In this document: positions 17,567 to 25,852 of the stretch, piece by piece
How positions within the stretch are numbered: position 1 is the first letter of the stretch
Layout: every line of letters starts with the position of its first letter
DNA from: GCA-002708315 sp964460905
GTDB taxonomy: Bacteria; Bacteroidota; Bacteroidia; Bacteroidales; F082
Reading direction: 5' to 3'
NCBI GenBank assembly: GCA_964460905.1
Contig: CAYWRM010000012.1
Coordinates: forward strand, 1-64,000
DNA length: 64,000 bases
The notes under the pieces: model-generated
Told to the model about the DNA's origin: nothing
Database searches by the model: none
Seen by the model: only the letters and a program-made list of their open reading frames with translations
Made by a program: the position numbers and the translations under genes

Positions 17567-17591
17567 AAAAAGCCACCGAAAACCTGACACA

Positions 17592-17755
17592 TTATTTTTT
17601 TTCACGCAAAGGCGCAACGGCTGTGTTTTAATTTTATGCTTCAGGAAACACGGAGCTTTGCGTCAAATCACAATTCCTTGTAAATGGTTTCTGCTTTAGG
17701 CATGTGATAGAGTTATAAAAGCATTAATTTCTGCGTCTTAGCGTCTTAGCGAGAA
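17592..17755. repeat. Degenerate inverted element with CGC(A/T)AAGRCGC ends
   Basis: The left end reads TTTTTCACGCAAAGGCGCAA. The right end, reversed, reads TTTCTCGCTAAGACGCTAAG. The ends match imperfectly across about 115 bp. It resembles decaying dispersed palindromes seen between Bacteroidota genes; no transposase is present. Confidence 0.45.
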
Positions 17756-17756
17756 A

Positions 17757-17787
17757 TAAAAAAAGCCACCTGAGAGACAGATGGCTT
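17757..17787 (-). terminator. Intrinsic terminator of fabH
   Basis: On the minus strand AAGCCATCTG-TCTCT-CAGGTGGCTT forms a 10-bp stem with one G-U pair and then a run of seven Ts. It now lies about 185 nt after the fabH stop. The MITE-like element occupies most of that gap; without it the spacing would be about 23 nt, normal for a terminator. Confidence 0.75.
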
Positions 17788-17810
17788 GTAAATTTTATTT
17801 GTTGAGACAA

Positions 17811-17975
17811 TTATACCAAATATACCCCATAATGTCGCATATAAATTGATCCTTTTTCCCATATTCTTCAGCTATAAATATTTCCATAGCTATGGCTATG
17901 CAAAGATTTTCAACTTCGCATATAAAAAAAATCACTCAATTTCTTATACGTTATTATGAAATATAATTGGTATTA
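17811..17975. mobile_element. MITE-like element flanked by TTA target duplication at the fabH stop codon
   Basis: The terminal inverted repeats are TACCAAATATA (from 17814) and TATAATTGGTA (ending 17972), 10 of 11 matched. The match extends inward to 18 of 24 counting from the outer TTA. Both ends are bordered by TTA (17811-17813 and 17973-17975), a plausible 3-bp target duplication; the right TTA is the TAA stop of fabH on the minus strand. A 12-bp perfect palindrome (CCATAGCTATGG) lies inside. There is no ORF, so it would need a transposase in trans. IS5/IS1031-type elements make TNA duplications; that link is inferred. Confidence 0.65.
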
Positions 17976-18977
17976 CTTGCTATCTCCATCAATTGCCCAT
18001 TTCAAATAAATTGAGCCCCAAGTAAACCCTCCGCCAAAAGCGGCTAGTATAAGGTTGTCACCTTTTTTCAATTTTGGAGCCCATTCATGAAGACACATGG
18101 GAATTGTTCCGTTTGTAGTATTACCGTATCGCTCAATATTGATCATCACCTTTTCTTTTTCCAACCCCATACGACGGGCAGTAGCTTCAATAATACGCAT
18201 GTTGGCCTGATGAGGAACAAGGTATGCTATATCTTTTGATTTTAGGTTATTCTTTTCCATTATCTCAACAGCAACATCGGCCATTTTAGTAACGGCAAAC
18301 TTGAAAACAGCCTGTCCTTCCTGATAAATATAATGTTCGCGAGCATCAATAGTTTCATGAGTTGGAGGGTGTTTTGAACCTCCTGCTTTTTGGAATAAGT
18401 GTTTCACACCAATGCCATCGCTATATAGTTTAGAATCTATAATTCCTAAATCTTCAGTTGTTGGTTCCAGTAAAACAGCTCCTCCTGCATCACCAAATAA
18501 TATACACGTAGTACGATCAGTATAATCAGTAATTGAAGACATTTTATCGGCACCAATAACAATTACTTTTTTGTATTGTCCTGATTCAACAAATTTACGG
18601 CCTGTTTCAAGAGCATAAATAAACCCAGAACAAGCAGCATTTAAATCAAAGCTAAAAGCATTTTTAATACCTACATTTTCGCAAATAATAGTAGATGTAG
18701 CAGGAAAAAACATGTCGGGGGTTACTGTAGCGCAAATTACTAAGTCAACTTCATCAGGAGAAGTGTTGGTTTTTTTAAGTAAACCTTCAACCGCCTTAGT
18801 ACCAATAACTGAAGTTCCTTTTCCTTCGCCTTTAAGGATATGTCTTTCTTTTACACCGGTACGAGACATTATCCATTCATCGGTAGTTTCTACCAGAGTT
18901 TCAAGCTCTTTGTTAGTAAGAATATATTCAGGAACCCATGCATTTATTCCGGTAATTGCTGCATTAATTTTTGACAT
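17973..18977 (-). CDS. fabH: 3-oxoacyl-[acyl-carrier-protein] synthase III
   Basis: 334 residues. FabH condenses acetyl- or branched acyl-CoA with malonyl-ACP, the first condensation of type II fatty-acid synthesis in the cytosol. The catalytic Cys lies in DLNAACSGFIYALE (C116), His in VPHQANMRIIEA (~259) and Asn in GNTTNGTIP (~289), with the C-terminal AFGGGFTWGS glycine loop. Start MSKINAAITG (18977) is chosen because a -7 box at 19004-19011 lies downstream of the longer 19043 start. yceD and rpmF precede it on the same strand, but a hairpin terminator and its own promoter separate them. No plsX is present. Its stop codon coincides with the end of a MITE-like insertion. Confidence 0.93.
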   Translation of the reverse strand: MSKINAAITGINAWVPEYILTNKELETLVETTDEWIMSRTGVKERHILKGEGKGTSVIGTKAVEGLLKKTNTSPDEVDLVICATVTPDMFFPATSTIICENVGIKNAFSFDLNAACSGFIYALETGRKFVESGQYKKVIVIGADKMSSITDYTDRTTCILFGDAGGAVLLEPTTEDLGIIDSKLYSDGIGVKHLFQKAGGSKHPPTHETIDAREHYIYQEGQAVFKFAVTKMADVAVEIMEKNNLKSKDIAYLVPHQANMRIIEATARRMGLEKEKVMINIERYGNTTNGTIPMCLHEWAPKLKKGDNLILAAFGGGFTWGSIYLKWAIDGDSK

Positions 18978-19003
18978 ATTTTGTTTTTTCAAATTACATA
19001 GCG

Positions 19004-19011
19004 CAAAAGTA
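19004..19011 (-). promoter_or_regulatory. -7 promoter box of fabH
   Basis: The minus strand reads TACTTTTG, 26 nt before the ATG at 18977. No perfect TTTG -33 partner was found. It supports separate fabH transcription and the shorter start. Confidence 0.5.
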
Positions 19012-19087
19012 CAAATTTTTAATTCGGCATTATTTAATACCAACTATAACAGACAAAATACCTCTACATTATAGGTATAAATAAAAC

Positions 19088-19120
19088 AAACTCCTGAATA
19101 TTTAAAATATTCAAGAGTTT
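19088..19120 (-). terminator. Hairpin terminator after rpmF
   Basis: The arms AAACTCCTGAATATTT (19088-19103) and AAATATTCAAGAGTTT (19105-19120) pair at 15 of 16 positions. On the minus strand GTTTTATTTATA follows. It lies about 68 nt after the rpmF stop and before the fabH promoter. Confidence 0.6.
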
Positions 19121-19187
19121 AGTATTACTTTTTTAGACCTAGTCAAAATGATAAATTCATTTGTCTGGTGAAATTACTGTTGCTAAT

Positions 19188-19379
19188 TTATTCTGCTTTA
19201 GCATTTTCAACAATCAATTTACCTTTATAATACATATCGCCATCAACATAATATGCACGGTGATAAACATGTATAGTTCCGGTAGTAGAACATGTTGCTA
19301 ATTGAGGCGTTTCAGCTTTATAGTGAGTTCTTCTTTTGTCTCTTCTGGTTTTGGAAATTTTCCGTTTTGGATGTGCCAT
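19188..19379 (-). CDS. rpmF: 50S ribosomal protein L32
   Basis: 63 residues, starting MAHPKRKISKTRRDKRRTHY, the L32 signature. The zinc-ribbon cysteines of many L32 proteins are reduced to one (ATCSTTG), followed by HVYHRAYYVDGDMYY. This is the zinc-independent form I associate with Bacteroidota. It is 25 nt downstream of yceD, as in most bacteria, and sits in the 50S subunit. Confidence 0.95.
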   Translation of the reverse strand: MAHPKRKISKTRRDKRRTHYKAETPQLATCSTTGTIHVYHRAYYVDGDMYYKGKLIVENAKAE

Positions 19380-19404
19380 TTTTTTATTTCTTTATTTGAT
19401 TAAT

Positions 19405-19911
19405 CTAGTCTAATTTTATGTTTTTTAGTGCATCCCAACGAGGATCACTTTTTTGTTCTGAATACTTATTTAATCGGTCTATCATCTCTTCATTACAAGT
19501 GCTGTTACCAAGCTCATCATCAGGATGAACTTTTTTAATGGGCAACATTAAATTTATATACTCGTAAATATATTGGCTTAGATCAATATTAGTTTCTGTT
19601 GTTGGAATAGTAATTACCTCATCGCTTACTTCCTCAAATTTTTCACCATATTTAACAATTAACCTGAAGCTTTTTTCAACATTCATGTTAAATTTATCCA
19701 AACAGCGGTCGCATTGTAATTCAACCCAGCCCTTAAAATGAAACTTGAAATCGATCAAACTTGATTCTTTCATAAGATCAATTAACAAATCAATCTTCAC
19801 ATTGCTGGCTTCAAAGTATTCAAAATTACTAAAGAACGCATCATCAATTTCATATGTATAGCGATGATTTCCCAAACTCAAACCTGCAACAGGTATAATA
19901 TATTCTATCAT
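19405..19911 (-). CDS. yceD: DUF177/YceD family protein
   Basis: 168 residues from ATG 19911 (MIEYIIPVAGL); an in-frame GTG at 19926 lies only a few bases from the predicted transcript start. The LQCDRCLDKFNMNVEKSF segment (~70-87) is the family hallmark, with an acidic middle and a C-terminal DPRWDALKNIK. The family precedes rpmF across bacteria; work in other organisms links it to 23S rRNA accumulation, but the exact role is unsettled. A TTTG-N20-TAATTTTG promoter precedes it. Confidence 0.88.
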   Translation of the reverse strand: MIEYIIPVAGLSLGNHRYTYEIDDAFFSNFEYFEASNVKIDLLIDLMKESSLIDFKFHFKGWVELQCDRCLDKFNMNVEKSFRLIVKYGEKFEEVSDEVITIPTTETNIDLSQYIYEYINLMLPIKKVHPDDELGNSTCNEEMIDRLNKYSEQKSDPRWDALKNIKLD

Positions 19912-19939
19912 CTTTTTCACCCACACAAAAATCGGGCGG

Positions 19940-19971
19940 CAAAATTACATATTAATCCCATTAAATACAAA
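19940..19971 (-). promoter_or_regulatory. Promoter of yceD-rpmF
   Basis: The minus strand has TTTG (19971-19968), a 20-nt spacer and TAATTTTG (19947-19940), a full Bacteroidota-type promoter. The start is expected near 19933, about 20 nt before ATG 19911. Confidence 0.7.
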
Positions 19972-20088
19972 CGATTATATAGGTTTTTAGATGAAATATT
20001 GTTTTGACAAGTTAGGTATCCAAGTAAGGAGGGGTTAAAGAAAATTAAATGAATAAAAATTGGATATTATAATTCATTTGAACACTCA

Positions 20089-20862
20089 TTAGTATTCACT
20101 AATTTCTGTATTTATCTGTTCTTGCATTTCTTTTGCATGGGTTTCAACTGCCTTATTATGAGCAGCATCACCTGCTTTATTAGCTTTTCTGCGATCAAGT
20201 TGTTTTATTGCCACTTCTTTTCCATAAAGAATAAGAATATCATTAACATGAATAATAGTTTCGTAACCGGGAACACCAACATATGTAGAATCGATTCTTT
20301 CAATTCCAAGTATTGATATTCCCTCTTTTCTTAAATCAGACTCGTTGACCGTTTTTTCAGCAACCCAATCTCCTTTCTGAACTTCAAGTTCAACAACACG
20401 ATAGTCTCCGGTTAGTTTATATAATGAGTTAAAATCTTGGTTCTTCATGTTTGTGTATTTTCCAAGAGCCTTATCAATAACCTTTGTTAACCATGTATCA
20501 ATTCTATTGCTTGATGACAGAATTGAAAGAATAATTATTGCTCCTAGAATTATTCCTATATTATAGTACCAGGGTATTATTTTTTCGTTATGGTTTACGA
20601 AAGTAAGAAGAATAGACGCCATTACTGTTACTATTCCGGCATTGCCAAGTAGCATTAAGTGAAAAATAATTCTTCTTCGTACAGGATGACGTGTAACCTT
20701 TTCCGATTCGAATGTTGTAAAGCCAGAACCGGTAAAAGCAGAACGAGCCTGAAACCGTGCCATATGTGTGGATAATCCTGTGTTTACTAACATGGCGGTT
20801 GCAATTTTATTAACTATAATCGAAATAGTTATAATAACAATTACTGATAATAAGGCTAACAT
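20089..20862 (-). CDS. Membrane protein with C-terminal TrkA_C (RCK_C) domain
   Basis: 257 residues. Hydrophobic helices lie at ~2-24, ~66-88 and ~96-118. A cytosolic part follows: residues ~150-225 match the TrkA C-terminal ligand-binding domain (VVELEVQKGDWVAEKTVNES, GISILGIERID, HVNDILILYG). The tail is charged and Gln/Glu-rich. The second segment has SAFTGSGFTTFESE. Such proteins are taken to sense a ligand and gate ion transport, but no pore motif is visible, so the transported ion is unknown. It has no operon partner. Confidence 0.75.
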   Translation of the reverse strand: MLALLSVIVIITISIIVNKIATAMLVNTGLSTHMARFQARSAFTGSGFTTFESEKVTRHPVRRRIIFHLMLLGNAGIVTVMASILLTFVNHNEKIIPWYYNIGIILGAIIILSILSSSNRIDTWLTKVIDKALGKYTNMKNQDFNSLYKLTGDYRVVELEVQKGDWVAEKTVNESDLRKEGISILGIERIDSTYVGVPGYETIIHVNDILILYGKEVAIKQLDRRKANKAGDAAHNKAVETHAKEMQEQINTEISEY

Positions 20863-21066
20863 AAAGCTTAGGTTTTATTTAAGATGACTCAAAAATAAGG
20901 ATTTAATTATTTTTAATGAATTTTATAATGATCTTTTTCACAAGTAATTAACAAAATCGTTATTTGTTACAGGTTTTGTGCGCTCCAACGGCATTATTTG
21001 GAAATGATTTTAATGATCAAATTCAAAAATAATCATAAGATGAACAAATCAAAGTTTTCTTCTTAA
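20863..21066. other. AT-rich intergenic region before the heptamer array
   Basis: Together with the array this makes a 330-bp gap. Nothing coding or structured was recognised in the first 200 bp, which contain the upstream region of the TrkA_C gene. Confidence 0.5.
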
Positions 21067-21192
21067 CCCGAAACCTCAAACCCAAAACCCGAAACCTCAA
21101 ACCCGAAACACGAAACCCGAAACCTCAAACCCGAAACCTCAAACCCGAAACCCGAAACCTCAAACCCAAAACCCGAAACTCGAGACCCAAAA
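21067..21192. repeat. Heptamer tandem array (CCCGAAA family, 18 units) abutting a stop codon
   Basis: Eighteen uninterrupted 7-bp units read mainly CCCGAAA, CCTCAAA or CCCAAAA, with single CACGAAA and CTCGAGA variants; often they alternate as 14-bp CCCGAAACCTCAAA. The last unit ends at 21192 and the TAG stop of the oxidoreductase gene occupies 21193-21195, so the array begins exactly at the end of that gene. There are no unique spacers, so it is not CRISPR. Confidence 0.85.
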
Positions 21193-24100
21193 CTATTTAA
21201 ACGCCTTTTCCAATAGTCCGTCACCAGTAAGTTTCAATCTTTCAAAATAATCGGGAGTTTCTTTTCCCATCACCTTGTCGACGTATAACTTAGCAAGATA
21301 TTGTCCAAGCATAAAGCCTTGACCTCTTAATCCTAGGAATAGTCCATTATCAGTATCAATAACCATTCTTGGTTCAACATAATATCCCGACCAGATTGCC
21401 TGGAAGCCAACAGAAGATAATTCCGGAATCCAGTCAACAAATACTTCACTTACAATTTCTATGAAATCTTTGGAATTTATTTTAAGGTTTTCGCCAGTCT
21501 CCAGATATTCAATACCAGGTGAAGCACATCCTATAATCTGTCCTGTTTCGGCTAACTGTTGTCCGTATACCGCTGAAAAACCTTTGTATTTTCTACGATC
21601 GATAACCATTGGCAATGGTGTATTATTTATTCCCATAAATGGTAAACGACGTGTAATAAATGCCTGATGTTTTACAGGGAATAAACCTGTTTCAAGTCCT
21701 AATTTCTTGGCGAATTTATCACCTTCAGGACCCATGGCATTAATGAATTTTTCTGTTTGGTACTCAACATATACCTTGTTATGATTCTGAACAAGAACAT
21801 GATAGGTGTTTCCTTCTTTATTAACATCTACTAATTTGCAATCTTCCAGAACTTCGCCACCTTTTTCAATACCAATCTGTCGGATCGAATCAATAACCCT
21901 ACCGGGAGTTGCCTGCCAGCAGTTTTTTGTAACGAGAGCTGATTTATAAGTATCAAGTTTTGGATTGAAATAAGGACTAATGTTTTTCTGGAAATCTTCA
22001 GGTTCAATCATATATGCATCCGACCAAGTTATTGAAGCTTCCAGAGCCTTGTACATTTCTTCGTCATGTGCAAAAGTTACATAATCGATTTTCCGGAAAT
22101 CAATATTGTTAATCTTTTGAAGATCTTCAAAAATCTCCAAGTTTTTAGTTGCAATTTCTGATAGTTCAGGAATTGAGAAATTAGGACGTCCACCTGCAAT
22201 ATTTCTCCATGAAGCACCACGACCAAAGTTAATCATAACAGGTTTTGTACCTTCTTCGGCGAAATATCTGAATAATGCACTACCACCAATTCCACCACCG
22301 GCTATAAGTGTGTCAACTTTAACTATTTTTCTTTCCTTACCTAGTCCGGGTGCAATAATTTTTTCATGCTGATTCGAAGGGTAAGTCTCACCCATCAACA
22401 CCTGGTTTGAAAGAGGACCACGGGGAGTTGCATCACCTACAATTGAAATACCATATTGCTTGATGGTTTGTTTTAAGCGTGGAATACATCTTTTTCCTCT
22501 ACAGGCACCCATTCCAAGGCGTGTTGTATGTTTTATTTCATCAACAGAGATAAATTTTCTGTCGCCAATAACTTCCAGTATTTCATCAATTTTAACATCA
22601 TCACAATGGCAAATATATGTTTCTGATTCTATTTGATGATCTGAATCTTTATATTCAATTTCTTCAGGATAGCGATCCTTTATTATAAATCCACGAACGT
22701 CGGTTAGTTCATTGCCTTCAAGATCCAAAGCTTTAACTCTGGCAATGTTTGTTTTATTTTTCTTTTTAAGGATTTTTTCAATAATACCTTCACCAAGTTT
22801 GGTACCATTATTATCAACTAAATATACCTCAGAATCAACCTCTGCTTCATATTCAATGGGTAAAAACAACCAATCTTTTTTCTGGTTATAACCGAAAATT
22901 GCAAGTCCGGGACATTGATAAACACATTCCATACAACCCACACATTTATCGAAATCAATATGAGGAACAGTACTGGTTGATGTTTTGGTAATTGCACCAT
23001 GAGGACAAGAAAATTCACAAGGATTACATGCAAATCCATAAAGGCAGTCGATAAGAACAAAAGGTTTTTGGTTTGCTCTTTCTGCATCTGGCATATATGG
23101 TTTGTCGATTACTCTTTTTGGATGTTGTTGCGAGTCGATATACTCTTTAGAAACGGCAAGGTATTCATCATAATTCATAGGTTTAGCCATTGCTTGAATA
23201 ATTTCATAGGCAACTTGTTTTCCTCGAACAACAGCACTTGTACCTTCGCCTATTCTGATGGCATCACCTGCACCAAAACAGTTTCTTCCAAAAATTTCAT
23301 TTCCTTTAATAAGTAATTGATCATCAGGAACTAAACCTGTGCAAATATTTATTGCATCAATTCCATCAATTATTTTTTCCGTTCCCGGGATAGGTTGGAA
23401 ATTTTCACATTTGGCAACAACAGCACCAACAATACCTGTATGATCTTCGTTAGGTATTGCTTTTAGCAGAATTGTGGACATTTCGATAGGAATTCCAAGA
23501 CGGCGTACTCTGTTTGCCTGCACCGGAAAACCTCCTTCGTAAGGCATTGCTTCTAGAATGGCTTTAACTTTAGCCCCAGCCTGCATTAATTGATATGATG
23601 TAAGATATCCGATATTTCCTGCACCAATTGTAAGAACATTTTTTCCTAGAAGGGTAAATTCGGCATTCATCATTTTTTGGACAACAGCAGCAGTGTAAAC
23701 ACCTGGAAGGTCATCATTTTTGAATGTTGGCATAAACGGAACAGCCCCTGTAGCGATTACCAAAAATTCAGCATCTATATAATATATTTCGTCGGTGCTT
23801 GTATTCTTAATAGCAACGCGGTTTCCCTCAAGAATATCCCAAACTGTTGAGTTTAAGAAAATACCTTCCTGTGATTTACCGGCAAGTGTAGATGCAATAT
23901 CGAAACCACGCATACCACCAAATTTCTTTTCTTTTTCAAAGAAGAAAAACTGATGGGTTTGCATTGGAAACTGACCTCCGATTTTATCGTTATTATCAAC
24001 AACAATATTTTCAATATTATGCTCAAGAAGTTTTTCTCTTGCTGCAAGACCGGCAGGACCGGCACCAATTATAACTACACTTGTTTTATAGATAGTAACA

Positions 24101-24426
24101 GGCTTTTCTCTGTTGATGGTTGTTGGTTCGGGCTTATAATCCTTAGGAATTTCATTAACTGTTGAAATATTATTCACTTTTGTGATACAGATTCTTTTAA
24201 TTTGTCCGTCAACCAGCATTTCACATGCACCACATTTTCCTATACCACACTCCAGACTTCGTTCACGGTTTTCAATACTGTGACTATGAACAGGATAACC
24301 AGCTTGGTGAAGAGCGGCTGCTATTGTAAAACCCTTTTCACCTTCAATTTCTTTACCATTGTATATAAACTTTACTTTATTAGTTTCTGGTACCTCAAGA
24401 ATAGGATGCTTTTCTATTTTATACAT
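21193..24426 (-). CDS. Fused FeS-flavin amine/amino-acid dehydrogenase (HcnA-HcnB-HcnC-like, with added ferredoxin)
   Basis: 1077 residues in five modules. (1) Plant-type 2Fe-2S domain, ~15-95, with cysteines 60, 65, 68 and 80 (CGIGKCGAC...C). (2) FAD/NAD-dependent oxidoreductase, ~115-450, with VVIIGAGPAGLA and TIGAGNIGY. (3) Two 4Fe-4S clusters, ~460-510 (CNPCEFSCP and CVGCMECVYQCP). (4) BFD-like 2Fe-2S domain, ~605-660 (CHCDDV ... GACRGKRC). (5) DAO-type FAD domain, ~702-1077 (TLIAGGGIGGSA). Subunits of this kind are separate in hydrogen cyanide synthase, opine oxidase and proline or hydroxyproline dehydrogenases. It is divergent from a PutA-type proline dehydrogenase, so proline or hydroxyproline oxidation is the best guess. 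The substrate is not proven. Confidence 0.85.
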   Translation of the reverse strand: MYKIEKHPILEVPETNKVKFIYNGKEIEGEKGFTIAAALHQAGYPVHSHSIENRERSLECGIGKCGACEMLVDGQIKRICITKVNNISTVNEIPKDYKPEPTTINREKPVTIYKTSVVIIGAGPAGLAAREKLLEHNIENIVVDNNDKIGGQFPMQTHQFFFFEKEKKFGGMRGFDIASTLAGKSQEGIFLNSTVWDILEGNRVAIKNTSTDEIYYIDAEFLVIATGAVPFMPTFKNDDLPGVYTAAVVQKMMNAEFTLLGKNVLTIGAGNIGYLTSYQLMQAGAKVKAILEAMPYEGGFPVQANRVRRLGIPIEMSTILLKAIPNEDHTGIVGAVVAKCENFQPIPGTEKIIDGIDAINICTGLVPDDQLLIKGNEIFGRNCFGAGDAIRIGEGTSAVVRGKQVAYEIIQAMAKPMNYDEYLAVSKEYIDSQQHPKRVIDKPYMPDAERANQKPFVLIDCLYGFACNPCEFSCPHGAITKTSTSTVPHIDFDKCVGCMECVYQCPGLAIFGYNQKKDWLFLPIEYEAEVDSEVYLVDNNGTKLGEGIIEKILKKKNKTNIARVKALDLEGNELTDVRGFIIKDRYPEEIEYKDSDHQIESETYICHCDDVKIDEILEVIGDRKFISVDEIKHTTRLGMGACRGKRCIPRLKQTIKQYGISIVGDATPRGPLSNQVLMGETYPSNQHEKIIAPGLGKERKIVKVDTLIAGGGIGGSALFRYFAEEGTKPVMINFGRGASWRNIAGGRPNFSIPELSEIATKNLEIFEDLQKINNIDFRKIDYVTFAHDEEMYKALEASITWSDAYMIEPEDFQKNISPYFNPKLDTYKSALVTKNCWQATPGRVIDSIRQIGIEKGGEVLEDCKLVDVNKEGNTYHVLVQNHNKVYVEYQTEKFINAMGPEGDKFAKKLGLETGLFPVKHQAFITRRLPFMGINNTPLPMVIDRRKYKGFSAVYGQQLAETGQIIGCASPGIEYLETGENLKINSKDFIEIVSEVFVDWIPELSSVGFQAIWSGYYVEPRMVIDTDNGLFLGLRGQGFMLGQYLAKLYVDKVMGKETPDYFERLKLTGDGLLEKAFK

Positions 24427-24472
24427 ATGCTTATCTTAACAAGTTTATAGCTATTGTTAATAATTTAACAGG

Positions 24473-24480
24473 CAAAAGTA
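24473..24480 (-). promoter_or_regulatory. -7 promoter box of the fused oxidoreductase
   Basis: The minus strand reads TACTTTTG, 46 nt before the ATG. The nearest TTTG upstream is 23 nt away, slightly long for the consensus. Confidence 0.45.
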
Positions 24481-24552
24481 AATTTTTAAGTAATTCCATT
24501 ATGCAAAAAAAACAGAATACTTTTTGAAAATTTTAAACTATCTCATAATTTG

Positions 24553-24560
24553 TATTTTTG
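24553..24560 (+). promoter_or_regulatory. -7 promoter box of the proline dehydrogenase gene
   Basis: TATTTTTG fits TAnnTTTG and would start transcription about 90 nt before the ATG at 24656. The -33 element is not clear. Confidence 0.4.
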
Positions 24561-24655
24561 CAGCTTGTAATTTGGTTAATTTCAAATAGTTTTTATAAAA
24601 CTAATTACATTGATAAATACAGTTATATTACTAGTAATCAATTAAATAATAAACA

Positions 24656-25567
24656 ATGTTCAATAAATTAATTGCTTCCATACTACCGTTTCTACCACAA
24701 AAATTGGTTTGGATTTTTTCAAAGAGGTATATTGCTGGTCAAACACTTGATGAGGCTATAAACGTAGCCAAAAAATTAAATAGTGAAGGAAATATGGTTA
24801 CAATCGACTTGCTTGGCGAGTTTATTACAAAAATGTCGGAAGCGGAGAAAAACAAAGATGAGTATTTTGAGATAATCGATAGAGCTGAAAAGGAAAAGAT
24901 AAGTGGAAATTATTCAGTAAAACCAACCATGTTTGGACTGTTAATTGACAAAGATGCGTGTTATACATTAATTCAGGAAATAGTAAAAAAGGCTGTTGAG
25001 AATAATAATTTTGTTCGTATTGATATGGAAGATTCGCAATGCGTTGACATGGAAATTGAACTTTTCAGAAAACTGAAAAAAGAGTTTCCTAAAAATGTGG
25101 GATTGGTACTTCAAGCATATTTACACCGTACAATTGTTGATATTGACGATATGATGGATATGCATTCTGATAATACTTCTATCAATTACAGATTATGTAA
25201 AGGCATTTATGTTGAATCAGAAAAGATTGCATATAAAAAGCATAAAGAAATAAACGAGCATTATCTTGAAGATCTTGAGTATATGTTTAAAAAGGGTATT
25301 TATCCCGGTATTGCCACACATGATGAAAAACTTGTGAAAGGTGCTTATGATCTTATTGAGAAATACAAAGTACCAAAGGATAAATTCGAATTCCAGATGT
25401 TATACGGTGTAACTCCAGGATTACGCAAGTCAATTCTTAAAAAAGGATATAAAATGCGTATTTATACTCCATTTGGAAAACAGTGGTTTGCTTATTCTAC
25501 CCGAAGGTTAAAGGAAAACCCAAAAATGGCACAGGAAATTATTAAAGCGTTGTTTGTGAGGGGTTAA
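24656..25567 (+). CDS. Proline dehydrogenase (PutA-type, monofunctional)
   Basis: 303 residues, the usual size for a stand-alone FAD-dependent proline dehydrogenase that oxidises L-proline to pyrroline-5-carboxylate. The barrel motifs appear in order: RIDMEDS, LVLQAYLHRTIVDIDD, YRLCKGIY, PGIATHD, FEFQMLYGV and the C-terminal YTPFGKQWFAYSTRRLKENP. These hold the flavin- and proline-binding Arg-Arg-x-x-Glu. No P5C dehydrogenase domain is fused. It is divergent from a multi-cofactor dehydrogenase that may act on the same or a related substrate. Confidence 0.92.
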   Translation: MFNKLIASILPFLPQKLVWIFSKRYIAGQTLDEAINVAKKLNSEGNMVTIDLLGEFITKMSEAEKNKDEYFEIIDRAEKEKISGNYSVKPTMFGLLIDKDACYTLIQEIVKKAVENNNFVRIDMEDSQCVDMEIELFRKLKKEFPKNVGLVLQAYLHRTIVDIDDMMDMHSDNTSINYRLCKGIYVESEKIAYKKHKEINEHYLEDLEYMFKKGIYPGIATHDEKLVKGAYDLIEKYKVPKDKFEFQMLYGVTPGLRKSILKKGYKMRIYTPFGKQWFAYSTRRLKENPKMAQEIIKALFVRG

Positions 25568-25779
25568 GTATTGAGAGAGTTATTGGAATGCAAGATGTGC
25601 TGTTATATTGAGGGTTAACATCTGCCCTAGGCGGACGTACATTGAAATAACACTTGTCTGCATCTGTCATGAGAAATTCTAGCGCTTCCTTGGTATCGTT
25701 TTGGTGCTCGCAGAAATCTCAATAATCAAATTCAAATCGAAAGAAAAACGGAATATCGAATAAAGAATTATGGATACTG

Positions 25780-25828
25780 AATGTTGAATAAAATTGCAGA
25801 CCCAGTTCGACATTCAATATTCAACATT
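25780..25828. repeat. Inverted repeat between convergent genes
   Basis: AATGTTGAATA (25780-25790) is repeated in perfect inversion at 25818-25828 with a 27-nt loop. It sits in a 285-bp convergent spacer after the proline dehydrogenase and may end transcription from either side. Related ATTCAATATTCAAC-type palindromes are familiar from other Bacteroidota intergenic regions. Confidence 0.5.
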
Positions 25829-25852
25829 TCCCAAAAGCAAAAGCATATAAGA

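Larger units (their letters stand above)
17567..17972. other. Intergenic region: decayed inverted element, terminator and MITE-like insertion
   Basis: 406 bp between convergent genes. In order it holds a degenerate inverted element (17592-17755), the fabH terminator (17757-17787) and a MITE-like element (17811-17975). No protein gene is supported. Confidence 0.65.

Noticed and set aside
21067..21192. CRISPR array
   Set aside because: Seven-bp units run without unique spacers, and no cas gene is in the window.
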